In this document: one piece after another, positions 26,401 to 37,149 of the stretch | How the letters are laid out: each line of letters begins with the position of its first letter | Numbering within the stretch: position 1 is the first letter of the stretch | Position numbers and translations under genes: made by a program | The notes under the pieces: model-generated | The model's database searches: none | What the model was told of the DNA's origin: nothing | The model's input: the letters and a program-made list of their open reading frames with translations, nothing else | NCBI GenBank assembly: GCA_024138015.1 | Contig: JAMXBB010000009.1 | Span: 39,616,344-39,680,343 of the forward strand | Length of the DNA: 64,000 nt | Source of the DNA: Lumnitzera littorea | Taxonomy: Eukaryota > Streptophyta > Magnoliopsida > Myrtales > Combretaceae | Direction: 5' to 3'

Positions 26401-27010
26401 CATGGAAGTTTTGCTAGTGACTCATAGATAAGAAAGAGAGTAATCATCTAATATTTAGTTGTTTTAGACTGTTTTGTTGTGTATATATTTCCTAGAACCA
26501 TAAGACTATCTATGTTTATATCTATGTAAATATAACTTAAAGTTTATAGTTCTATATGTAATTTTATCAATAAGCATATATGACTGTTTGCTTGAAAGCG
26601 TAAGTCGTGGATACCTTATGTAAATCGTATCTACAATAGTAACTATAAGGTTAATTACTATTATAGGTTAATTTACATGGCAGAACTATTCTATTACAAC
26701 TCTACCGCTTTAGGTGTAACACATTACAAAATAGAGGGTCACAACCCATTTCAAAAATGTGGATCACAACACCTACTAGCAATCGTAAGTGGCTATGTAC
26801 AGCCTTTAGGAGGTTGCATGACTCTCTTAAGACCATAAGCAACTACCCTATTGGCTTATCATGCTGAATGGACTATCGTTATAAATAAGAATTAACCGAG
26901 ATATAAATTGTGACAACTAAATCTTCAATTAGATACATAATTAAACAAATTGAAACTTCATGTGTATAATAGTAAAAAGTAATGAAGTTGAAGTGTAAAT
27001 CATGACATTG
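23401..27010. mobile_element. Large inverted-repeat (foldback/MULE-type) element split by a solo LTR
   Basis: The left arm 23,401-23,645 and right arm about 26,740-27,010 are inverted copies. The outer ends CAATGTCATGATTTACACTT and (reverse complement) CAATGTCATGATTTACACTT are identical, and the match continues through TTTAGTTGTCAC, TAACTGCCTATGGCCTTAAG / TAGTTGCTTATGGTCTTAAG and the inner GGGTCACAACCC. Without the nested solo LTR the element would be only about 530 bases, nearly all of it arms. It resembles Mutator-type or foldback non-autonomous elements. I could not define the target duplication. No protein is encoded. Confidence 0.65.
23651..26721 (+). mobile_element. Solo LTR (3.07 kb family), copy A
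   Basis: Reverse-complement relative of 32,771-35,711. The ends are TATAAGCCC (from TGTAAGCCC) at 23,651 and TTTAGGTGTAACA at 26,721. The flanks CACTA (23,646-23,650) and CATTA (26,722-26,726) are a 5-bp target duplication with one transition. The best-conserved part is about 25,880-26,180, where most of a 300-base stretch aligns with 33,310-33,610 of the other copy. No internal retrotransposon sequence is attached, so it is a product of LTR-LTR recombination. Orientation is inferred from the TATA-like site seen in the other copy. Long LTRs of this size occur in Tekay/Del-type Ty3/gypsy elements, but the family assignment is a guess. Confidence 0.7.
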
Positions 27011-27216
27011 CCCTTACTTCTTATATTATTCCCCATTTCCTTAATCCAATTGTTGACATATAAGACATACTATCCATCAAGACACAACAACTGCAAATCA
27101 TATTGTTAACTTGATTGTTTCATGAATTCAACAGGATGGATATTATTATTTTTATATTCTTTTCCATATTCCAACCAATTAAGGTAATTTACATATAAAC
27201 ATACTATCCATAATAT
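27011..27216. other. Short unassigned spacer
   Basis: AT-rich spacer between the inverted-repeat element and the Tat element; nothing recognised. Its last bases pass into the GTATT target duplication (27,217-27,221). Confidence 0.5.
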
Positions 27217-27221
27217 GTATT

Positions 27222-27768
27222 TGTTGATAAGATATTTTAAAATTAGGCTCTTCAACTCCATACCGATCTGATTAGGCTCATGGCCTAGCTCGACTTACTA
27301 ATATTTAGTTGCATTATCCTCCTAGTCAAAACTTGGCCCAAGCCCACCAAATGGCCTACTAGTCACAATGGCCAAGTAATGGCTAGAAGACAAAGGAAGA
27401 CTTGAAGACTAGGTAAATAGCCACAATCCAACAAATCTTAACCACATCAAACGGCATGCTCCCACTACCTAAGGCATAAGGACTTAGCAAAGTGTTGTTA
27501 CTAGTCTCTTAACTTCTAGTAGCCCTCCTCTATAAATATCAACCAAAATTCCAATGATAAACTACTTACACTCTTTGTGTACTTATCCTACTTATTGCAT
27601 TCTTGTACCCTTACATCCTTATTCTCCCTACATACTAGATATTGACTTAAGCATACCATGCTGAACAATACCTCGACATCTTTAACTGTATGTTCTTTTG
27701 CAAGCAATTTACCTAAGAGCAAAGTCCAATTCCCTCTATGCTCTACTAGTAGAATCCTATAAACAACA
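27222..27768 (+). repeat. 5' LTR of the Tat element
   Basis: Starts TGTTGATAAGATATT and ends ATAAACAACA; aligns end to end with 41,142-41,690 with many single-base differences, so the insertion is old. TATAAATA at 27,531-27,538 is the probable core promoter. The match is strongest in the last 150 bases (TGTTCTTTTGCAAGCAATTT). Confidence 0.9.
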
Positions 27769-27770
27769 TT

Positions 27771-27788
27771 TGGCATCGTCCGTCGGAA
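27771..27788 (+). promoter_or_regulatory. Primer binding site (tRNA) of the Tat element
   Basis: TGGCATCGTCCGTCGGAA starts two bases after the LTR. It resembles the TGGCGCCGTC-type primer sites of plant Tat/Ogre elements. I did not assign the tRNA. Confidence 0.65.
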
Positions 27789-27856
27789 ACTAACTTATCC
27801 AATACCTAAACAATCCAAACACTCTTTAAAAACTCTTTTTGCCTCTCTCATCCACC

Positions 27857-29275
27857 ATGTCTCATGCTATGGATTCGAACAACCAACCATATAAAAATCA
27901 GCCCCTAGCTAGGCAAACCCCTGAGCAACAACTCGAGTACCTAGAATGGATGCTTAAGGAGTTCTCTGCTCATAATAAGGAACTTTAGTCCAAACTGGAT
28001 GAGGTCAAGCAACAGAGCAGGTACACTTAAGTGCTTAAAGTCTCAAACGCCCATAATGGGTTAGACAACCAGCAACAACAATAATTGAATGATAAGGCAC
28101 TACAACCTAATCCTCAAGTATAGGAGCAACTAATGCAGTTTGCAAATAACCATAGCCATACCCTTGCTGGCAATGAGCAGATAACCAACTCCCATTTGGT
28201 TGGAAGGGGAAGGGGAGGAAGGCTACCACTTAAATGAGCTTTGCAAGATTATCAGGAGGCTCTCCAAGCAGTAGGAGAGCAAGGCTATGGAAGGTGCTAA
28301 CCTGGTCACCAATAACAAAACCTCCTTTACTAAGGGTACCTCAGATGAAATTTTACCTATGACCTCCAAGCTCCCCACCTTAAACTAGTACAATGGCACT
28401 TGTGATCCTAATGATCACCTTCTGCATTTCTGCACCCTCATGAACCTCCATGGTCATAAAGATGTTATTATGTACAAGGCCTTCCTAGGCACCTTGAGGA
28501 AGGCAACTCGAATATAGTTTAACCACCTAATCAAGAAATCTACCTCCTTCAACGAGCTCGCTCATTGTTTTATCTTTCACTTTAGGGCTACCAAGCCCCC
28601 ATCTAATGATACCTCGTCTTTATACATGATTAGACAGAAGGAAGAGGAAACCCTTCGAGACTCTATAGCTCGATTCAACAACGTCATGGTCGAAATCCCT
28701 TAACTCAATGATGGAGTCATTGTTCGTACCTCTTAGCTTGGCATCAGGCCTTCTAAAGACTTCTTTTGATCAATCTTTAAAAGCAAACCTAAGACCTTAG
28801 CCAAATTCTAGAATAATGCGTAGAAATATATGGACTAAGAGGACAACATTCGCACCAAACGCGAAGCCAACTTAAAGAGATTAGGCGACAAGAAAGATAA
28901 AGAGTAAGGGTCCATATAGGACCACTTCAGTGGGAGGGTACCGAACCGAGATGATGAGGAGAGCTCCAATAATAAGAAGCGCTCCCTATCCACACCTATA
29001 TACACCTAACATACCCCTTTGAACTAGCACCTAGCCTAAGTCTATATGGAGGTCTAAGGAAAAGGCTTACTACAAAAAGCCCCCAAAATGAAGGGGAACC
29101 CCAATCGTTGGAACTTTAACAGGTATTACAAGTTCTACGAAGACTACAACTACATGACAGATGACTGCTTTCAGCTAAAGAATGCCATAGAGTACTCCAT
29201 TCAAAGAGGCAACTTCAGAGAATATGTAGCCAAGCACAACAATGATGGTGGAGATAAGGTACCTTAGAGGCGACG
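27857..29275 (+). pseudogene. Tat gag pseudogene
   Basis: Begins with an ATG 89 bases after the 5' LTR (MSHAMDSNNQPY, then a Gln-rich stretch). The retrotransposon gag core lies at about 28,380-28,700 (YNGTCDPNDHLLHFCTLMNL, then KAFLGTLRKATR and FNELAHCFIFHF). A zinc-knuckle-like remnant follows at about 29,125-29,225 (KFYEDYNYMTDDCFQLKN), where the first cysteine is gone. Several stops are TAG or TAA in place of likely CAG, CAA or TGG codons, and frameshifts are present. It would have formed the particle protein. Confidence 0.75.
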
Positions 29276-32200
29276 AACTGAGGATGCCCAAGTTGAAGGC
29301 AATAACAATTACCATAATAATCGAGCCCCCAAGAACGTCATTAACATTATTATTGTAGGGCTATACCTAGGAAGTGGGTCAAGCTACAGCAGCTTGACTA
29401 ACAACCTATTCAACGCAATGGCAATAATGGAGAAGGGGTAAAGGCAACATTGTTATCTCTTTATTGAACGAGGATCTCAAGGGGGTTAACACTACCTATC
29501 AAGGTTAGGGTCGAGACCCTCTTAAGGTGAAGAAGGCCATTGATTGAGCCCTGTAGGCTAACTCAAATAAGTTCACTTAGTTAGTATCGAATATGCCTAG
29601 TAGAGAATGCCCAGCCTATCAAATAAAAGAAGAGACACTTTGCTCCAGAATGGTAGGCTACCATTAAGGATGAAGTGCAAAAGCTACTAAAGCCAGGCTT
29701 CGTGCGAGAAGAAAAGTATCTGACTTGGCTAACCAATGTGGTGCTAGTCAAAATGAAAAATGGAAAATAGCGAATGTACATCGATTATACCAACCCCAAT
29801 AAAGCTTACCCAAAAGATTGCTTCCCTCAATCAAATTAGACCAATTGGTCGACTCCACATCAAGACATACTCTGTTGAGTTTCATAGATGCCTTTTCAAA
29901 TTACAATCAAATCAAGATGGACCCGAAAGACAAATTTCATACCTCCATTACATATTTTGGCACCTACTATTATATTATCAAGCCCTTCAGCCTCAAAAAT
30001 GCTGAGGCAACATATTAGAGAATAGTGACCACTTTATTTAAGCCCCAACTCGAGCAAAATATGGAGGTATACATGGATGATATGATAGTCAAGAGTAAGC
30101 AGCCAGGCAATCACATCAAGGTCAAAACATAAGGAAGTATGATATGAAGCTGAACCCCCAAAAGTGCGTATTTAGAGTTGGCTCCAGCAAGTTCTTAGGC
30201 TTCATGGTCACAAAGCATGGGATTGAAGCTAATCTTGAGAAGATTAAGGCCATTAGGGGTATGAAGCCCCCCACCTCAATCAAGGAAGCTTAGAAGTCAC
30301 CAATATGGTGGCTGCACTAAGGAGTTTCTTATATAAGACCTCATACAAATGCACAGAGTTCTTTGAGATCCTTAAGAATCCTAAGGGTTTTAAATGGACT
30401 CCATAATGTGAGGCAGTTTTCAAAGAACTGTAAGACTTTCTAAAGCACCTACCAATGCTCTCGAAGCTTGTCTTAAGGGAGGACTTTTACTTGTACTTGG
30501 TGGTCGGTGACATGGCACTTTCACCTATGCTGGTCAGGATAGAAGGCAAAGAGCACAAGCCTGTGTACGACATCAATCACATCCTCTAAAGGCCTAAGGT
30601 TAGGTACACTAAAGTAGAGAAGTTCGTATTAGCTATCACGATTTCTACACGTTGACTTTAAGCTTACTTCTAGGTACATCAGATCGTTATGTTGATAAAA
30701 TAGCCCCTTCGTACACTTTTATAGAAGCCCAACGCATCTGGTAAAACAGTCAAGTACGTGCTAAAGCTAAGCTTGTACAGAATTCAGTAATAGCCATGAA
30801 CAACCTACAAAGCTCAAGTATTTTTTATTTCGTCATAGAGTACATAGGAGAGGAGGAAGCACTACCTAAATATGACAAATTGATGTGGACTCTCTACATT
30901 GATGGCTCATCCACCTCAAGAGGTAGAAGTATAGGATTGGTGCTCACGAGATCGTACAAAACAATAGTTTGCTATGCCCTTAAGTTCGGATTTAATACAA
31001 GCAATAATGAATCAGAATACGACACCTTGATTGTCGGTCTCATGCTGGCCAAAGAGATTGGCATTGAGCACCTTGAAGTATTGTCAGACTCAATGCTTAT
31101 CATCTAATAAGTTCAAGGTGAGTATAAAGCTAGGGACAACACCATGGCAAGATACTTAAAGAAAGTAAAGACTATCCTAACCAAGCTCCCTTCATAGAAC
31201 ATCACCAAGATTACTTGAACTGAGAACTTCATTGTAAATTAGTTGTTTGGGGTCATCTCTACTAGAATATAGAGGCTAGAAGTGAAGGACAAGAAAATCT
31301 TTATTGAGTACTTACTTGAGAAAAGTATCGCTCCAAGTAGAGCTAAGGTCCTTGAGCTCAACATCACACCCTCTAAGCCATGCTGGATGGACCTCGTCAA
31401 TAGTTACCTGCAGTGGGGTACACTATCGAATGATAGGAAGGAGGCTAAGAAGTTGAGATATCACACTACCAGCTATACATTGATTGATGATGTCTTATAC
31501 CGAAGAGGAACCTTCATTTGCTAAGGTGCCTCCAACCTAATGAAGGACTATACATCATGAAAGAGCTACACACTAAAGTGTGCAACAACCACATTCACTC
31601 ACAAGCCCTCTACATTTTAGCTCTTTGCCTTAGATACTATTAGCCTACCATGAGGCAAGATACCAAAGTAGTAGCCTAGAAGTGCCTTCAATGCTAGAAG
31701 CATACGCTAATCACTTATGACCCCAATTCCAACCTCCAACCCCATAGAACCCACGGTCGTTCACCCATTAGGGCATTATATCCTTAGTGCCTTCCCTAAG
31801 GCCTCCAGTAGAAGATAGTTCATTATTATGGCCATTGACTACTTTATGAAGTGCTTTGAGGCCGAGGCCATTGCTAAGATCAAATAGAGGAGTATAAAGT
31901 CCCTTGTGCACAACAACATCCTCTATAGGTTTGGTGTTCCATACACCCTTATCATGAATAAAGGGTGGCAATTCAACAATCCTAAGTTTAAGGAGTTTTA
32001 AGCAAAGCATTACACATGCCCCACTTCATCTCAGTTGTACAGCCCTAGTCCAACAACAAAGTCGAGGTGACCAATATGATCATCCTCAACAACACCATAA
32101 AGAGGGTTGACCGAGCTTAAGGGAGATAGGAAAATGAGCTACCGAACATCTTATGGGGCCACAGGACCACTTATCGCACCTCTACAAACAAGACCCCATT

Positions 32201-32540
32201 TCACCTTACCTTCGGCTTAGAAGCAATCCTCCCCATCAAGTTAGAACTTCCTAACATCTGGACTCGATCATTCAATACCATTGCAAATGAGTCCCTCTTA
32301 TAAGCAAAGTGGATACAATAAAGGAGATCCAAGACCTTGCTACAGCGTAGGTGGTTGCTTACCAATACAGGGTGGCCGGATATTTTGACAAGATAGTTTC
32401 GCATAAGGAATTCCAAGTAGGAGACCTAACCTACTGAAAGCTTAATGCTACTGGCTCACATGAGGGGGAAGGAAAACTAGCCCCCAAGTTAGAAAGATTA
32501 AATGGCAAGTTCATCCCACCCATATGGAATGTTGATAATC
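29276..32540 (+). pseudogene. Tat pol pseudogene: RT, two RNase H domains, integrase
   Basis: Reverse transcriptase about 29,640-30,120: KLLKPGFVRE, RMYIDYTNPNKAYPKDCFP, LLSFIDAFSNYNQIKMDP, and an intact catalytic YMDD at 30,070-30,081. First RNase H about 30,390-30,780 (FYLYLVVGDMALSPMLVR, RYTKVEKFVLAI). Second, archaeal-type RNase H about 30,880-31,140 (WTLYIDGSSTSRGRSIG, NNESEYDTLIVGLMLAKE, EVLSDS). Integrase about 31,520-32,420 (FIIMAIDYFMKCFEAEA, FGVPYTLIMNKG, KTPFHLTFGLEA). The second integrase Asp is Asn in the MNKG segment at 31,954-31,965. About 360 bases separate the gag zinc knuckle from RT, too few for protease and the RT start. Many TAG/TAA stops. Confidence 0.82.
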
Positions 32541-32770
32541 TACAGCTTTATTTTAAGTGGAATGATGTAAATATGTTTGTAATCATCCATTGAAGTTATT
32601 AATGAAAAATTCATTCCCCAAAATTGTTATATGTCCCTTATATTTTTCTACTTAGCTAATCCCAAGCCCAAAATGAGTGAACGGACCTCTATACTCCTGA
32701 AGTCCTCATAAGGACTCCTAACTCATATGCTTCTTCAAGCATAAACAAGTCAGAACACTACTGACCTTGA

Positions 32771-35711
32771 TGTTACGCCCCGAAGTTGTAGAGTCGCAAC
32801 AGTCCCGCCGTATAAACCATCTTATGATAGTAACTGACCTTACAATGCCTACCATAAAGATAATCTACACAAGGCGTTGACGACTCCTCGCTTTGAAGTA
32901 AACAGTTCGATTAATAATTATACTACAATTATGATAATTATCACAAAGTTCTATAAGCATATATAATTATCAGTAAGTCCACAGAGTTTCCCAAGAAGTT
33001 ATACATAATCACCACAGTCTACTAATTTACAGAATAACTATCAGTCTTTAACCTTTAACTACAGGGTCAGTCCAGTTACACATTTTACTAAGTATCTTGG
33101 TCCTCACACCCCTGGCTTCAAACGAACTAACCTTTGGGTAATTGTAGGGTGGCATAGTACTTGAAGAGATTACAAATCAGAACCTGTAAAAGGATTTATA
33201 AGGGTATGAGCAACTACAGCTCAGTAAGTTGAATTGGAGACTCATGAATGCATTCAAGCACAAACAGGGTTATCAAACAATTATTTTCATGCAATGCATC
33301 AACCAAGTGTCATCGCACAACGTAGTCCGGTCCGTTGTGAAATCAGAGAAATTTCACCCGCTCCAATCCGGGTTGAGGAGTTCCATGTTATGCAGCAGCT
33401 CACAACCAAACCCAGGCTTGTGCAATGGAGACCTCGCTCCTCCCGCGACTTCCTTCGAACCATTGACTTCACCCCCGCTGCGACCTCCTCTCCTGTCACT
33501 TAGTTCGACTGAGAATGAAGAAGGGACCATTTTGCAATCATGCGCTATCCCTTTCGAAGGGGTTGGTATTTGGTTGGAGAGTCCTATGATCCCCTAATGG
33601 GTTGCAATGCATGACATTTTCGGTTATTGGGGTCGACTAAGATTAAATTCCGGTTAAGGTGTTCAAACAAGTTCATATCAATTCAATCAGTCACAAAATC
33701 ATTCACAATACAAATTCCAGCACAAATTCAAATACATCAAGCACATGCGCAAACTACTTATAATCACAATCAAATACAAGCCTAAGTCTCCAAGTACTAC
33801 AAAACTAGTACTTTATTACAATAAGCAATAACCCAACTTACTTGAATTTACTCGATCACTCGATCCTTTAGTCGCGAGCTGATTTGTTTCTGGGTGTCCT
33901 ATAATACAAATAGGTTCTTTTAGTACTTAAATTTTATGGATTCTTATTCTAATTTATAATGTAACTCATTTTCCTCATGTATACCTATAACGTATTAATG
34001 ATTCGTTGTATTCTATTTCGAGGTTCGGCTCCTAAACTAGATTCTAATTTTAATTCCTAAGTCTTAATTAGGCTCGAATCCCAATGTGACATTAATCACA
34101 TTACGCTTAGGTATTCAAATATCCTATTGGGTCGTAATTTTAGTATTCTAAACTATTCGATACACGTTAACCCTAATTGAGGTATCGGATTTATTCCCGA
34201 TGTGTAAAAATCTTACATTTTGAGATATTTACTTAAAATTAAATGTCATTTCAGATTTATTATTTTTCTGATTTCTAGTATAATATTATCTAAATAACCT
34301 TATTTTTTTAGATTTATTAATTTACATTTTCACATATTACTAATTTATTATATTACTTACCTAATTTCCCTAATTAACCATACTTAATACCTAAAGGCTA
34401 GGATTAAGGTTCCACTGCAGAGATTAACTTCCCTAAAGATCTAATTAAGATCCAAATCAGTAATTAACATCCTAATCACCTAATTAACCCTAAATCACCC
34501 AATTTTACCATCATTTTAGGGCTAAAAATTAACTTAAAAATTTCGAAAATTAATTTTAAAAAAATGGCTTCATAACACTGTTATACATCATATGAGAATC
34601 CTACAGAAAAAATTTGAGCCCCAAACTACACTCCTAAGCCTATTTATTTTTCAGTTTAATCATGCTCAGTTTTGAACAATTTGTTAGGGACCCTATATTT
34701 CCAGACATAATTAAACTAAATCAATATTTTTCCCTAAATCTACATACAAATAAACCTTAGAATAACAAGTTTCATAATTTTTTGGGTAAAATAACTAATT
34801 TTACAAAATTATACAAAAATCGGGGTGAATAAATGACTAACCGGTTCGAAGCTTTTTGGCCGTCCAAACCCGATCCAATGTTGTCGGCCGGTCCAGGCAG
34901 TGGTTCTAGTGTAAGGTGGTGGTGGTGGTTCGGTCCCAGGTGATGGTGGTGGTTCAGTCCCAGGTGGTGGTGGGTGGTGGGTAGTGGGTGGTGGTTTTGG
35001 TTTACTTGCCTAATCTGTACAGTTTTCTATTTTTTTTTTCTAGATTTTCTCTCGATTTTTTCAGTGTTTCAATTTTTCTCATATCTCAAACTAGCCAAAT
35101 GACTTCTGGAAATTTTTTCCTTATTTATAGACAATTGTAGTAATTAATGTGCATTAATTTAATGGGATTTTGCCCCATTTCCTTGATTTTTGGCTTTTTG
35201 TTTGTCCAATTCTTATTGGTTATTTTTTTCTTTTTCTGTCCACGACCTGATCTTGTTGCAGCTTATCTTCTTCTAATTTTTTCTGATTTTTCCATAATTA
35301 TTTTATATTTTTCTTTAATTATTTGCCTAGTTTTCGACCAATTTCAGTAATTACGCGTATTTTTATCTACACGTAAATACATGTGGGGTACACGTGAACA
35401 TTCCTAAATATTATTTTGGTCATTCTAAAATTTTTAGTATACATATAATCTATCTCTAGTAATTTATTAGTTATTATATTACACTTTTCGCCTTTTCAGT
35501 AATTAGCAATTATTATGCTTAAAATTTGAAAATTTTATAGTCTCCTATTTTACTACTTATTTTCTTAAATTTAAGTTTACAGGGTCATTTTTACTAGTAT
35601 TTTGCTAAATAGTTTATAATTTGGGTTTAATCGGATCTTTTAGCCGATCGTCCTAAACCTTGGGTTTTAAGCTCAAACCTACGGTTACTTGGCTTGGCTT
35701 TAGGGCTTACA
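32771..35711 (-). mobile_element. Solo LTR (3-kb family), copy B, nested in the Tat element
   Basis: Runs from TGTTACGCCCCGAAG at 32,771 to GGGCTTACA at 35,711 with perfect CTTGA duplications on both sides (32,766-32,770 and 35,712-35,716). No internal retroelement sequence is attached. The minus strand has CTATAAATAA at 35,130-35,121, about 580 bases from the TGTAAGCC end, which suggests the element was transcribed on that strand. A GGT-rich imperfect repeat lies at 34,912-35,000. The short frames inside 33,229-33,600 are spurious: their GC-richer composition is a property of the LTR, and the same stretch recurs without frame in copy A. Probably a Tekay/Del-like gypsy LTR. Confidence 0.85.
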
Positions 35712-35716
35712 CTTGA

Positions 35717-37149
35717 TAAGCATCCAACTATTAGACCTTTAACCCACATCTAAGCTTGAGATCTTAAAGGACTAATAAGGTGAATTCTCTTGCTCCAACC
35801 AACTCCTGCTAAGGCTGAGATAATCCTTACTGCCAACCAATTCCTAATGCCAAGCCGAGTGACTTAATGTCTTTCGAAAGTTGTATATTGACTGGTTGAA
35901 TGCTCTGCATCAACCTAGCTCCTCTCACACACCTGCTAGGCCATGGCTAAGCCAACCTCCAAATCATCAACATTAGTGTCAAGAAGTCGAGAGCTCCAGC
36001 ACATATCAGCAGCCACTCCTCTTTGGATAAGCCCAAGTCTACCTAGTACCTTTACTCAACACCCCTGCGCAACCTCGCATCCTAATTGTACTGTTTTTTC
36101 TGTATCTTCCAAAGGCATCACCAATATATTGCTGCCATGTATCTAGGTACACTTAGAGAATATGTTGCCCTAATCAATATTTTTCTTTAAATATTCATGT
36201 TTACCCTTTTGTATTCCTTATACATTACTTCTTTGGACATTACCCTTTTGTCTTTTCTATTTTTAGGCAAGTTGCCTTAATTTCTCGTATATAAATACCC
36301 ATGGTACATGTAGTCACATAATAATTAGAATCATCTTCATCAATATATCAAATATTCCCTTTTGTAAACATTGCTATCTTAGCTTATTCACTCTTTTTAC
36401 TCTTATCCTAACCCTTAAGCAAGGCTAGGTGGTGAGTATCCTCTCCTGGACGATCTCATGTGTCATATCGAATTGTACCATGAGTCCTTAGAAGTTCCAT
36501 TGGTGTGTCATATCCTTTATAGCTATTCGTAGGTTTGCTTATCTTACTATTATGTTCTTTTGTGTGACTCCTATCTTGTTCTTCAAACTTTTGGCAAGCT
36601 TGGACCCACTTCAACAACTAACCTTATCTATTCTTAGCTTCGGTTCACATTAGACCTGACCCCATCAGGTTTCCTCAATAAGGGGAAACACCCCTTACAC
36701 AACGAAAGAACTCTTATAGTGCCTGTTGGAACACCACTAGCTCGACCCTTAACCAGCTACTAACAACTAAATGGTCCTTTAAGAAGAGCAATCCTAGCTC
36801 TTCCCTAAGAAACAGGACCTAAACTATAAACAGCTAAACAATCCTTTAAGAAGGGTAACCCTAGCTCTTCCTTAAAGATAAAATGACCTTAGCCTCTAAT
36901 GACTAAGAGGTCTTAAAGGAACAACTGACCCTAAGTAACCAACTAGCAACAAGTAAGCACTAAGTATCAAACTAAGCATCAATAAGTTAGAAGTACATAA
37001 AGCAAAAGGAAGTACAAACAATAGAAAAAGCAAGGCTCTTCATTTAATCATTTAAGGCATTCACAACCGGTAAAGGCCGGCATACTGGCCCTTTACAACA
37101 AGTTTCTTTGCAAAAACCAAACAAATACAAAAAAAAAAAAGGGGGAGAA
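35717..37149. other. Tat 3' region between nested LTR and antisense ORF
   Basis: Non-coding remainder of the Tat element. A TATATAAATACCC box at 36,289-36,301, preceded by GGCAAGTTGCC and followed by a T-rich leader, looks like a further small LTR or promoter (perhaps a Copia solo LTR from TGTTGCCC at 36,163), but I found no second border. A 67-base imperfect tandem repeat (AAGAAGAGCAATCCTAGCTC / AAGAAGGGTAACCCTAGCTC) lies at about 36,774-36,915. GTCATAT words are frequent at 36,470-36,560. Confidence 0.4.

Noticed and set aside
33229..33597. GC-richer overlapping ORFs that resemble a small gene
   Set aside because: They lie in the conserved middle of a solo LTR, and the matching stretch of the other LTR copy keeps no frame.
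36160..36460. Copia-like solo LTR (TGTTGCCC start, TATATAAATA)
   Set aside because: No second border or 5-bp duplication was found, so it is only mentioned as a possibility within the Tat 3' region.
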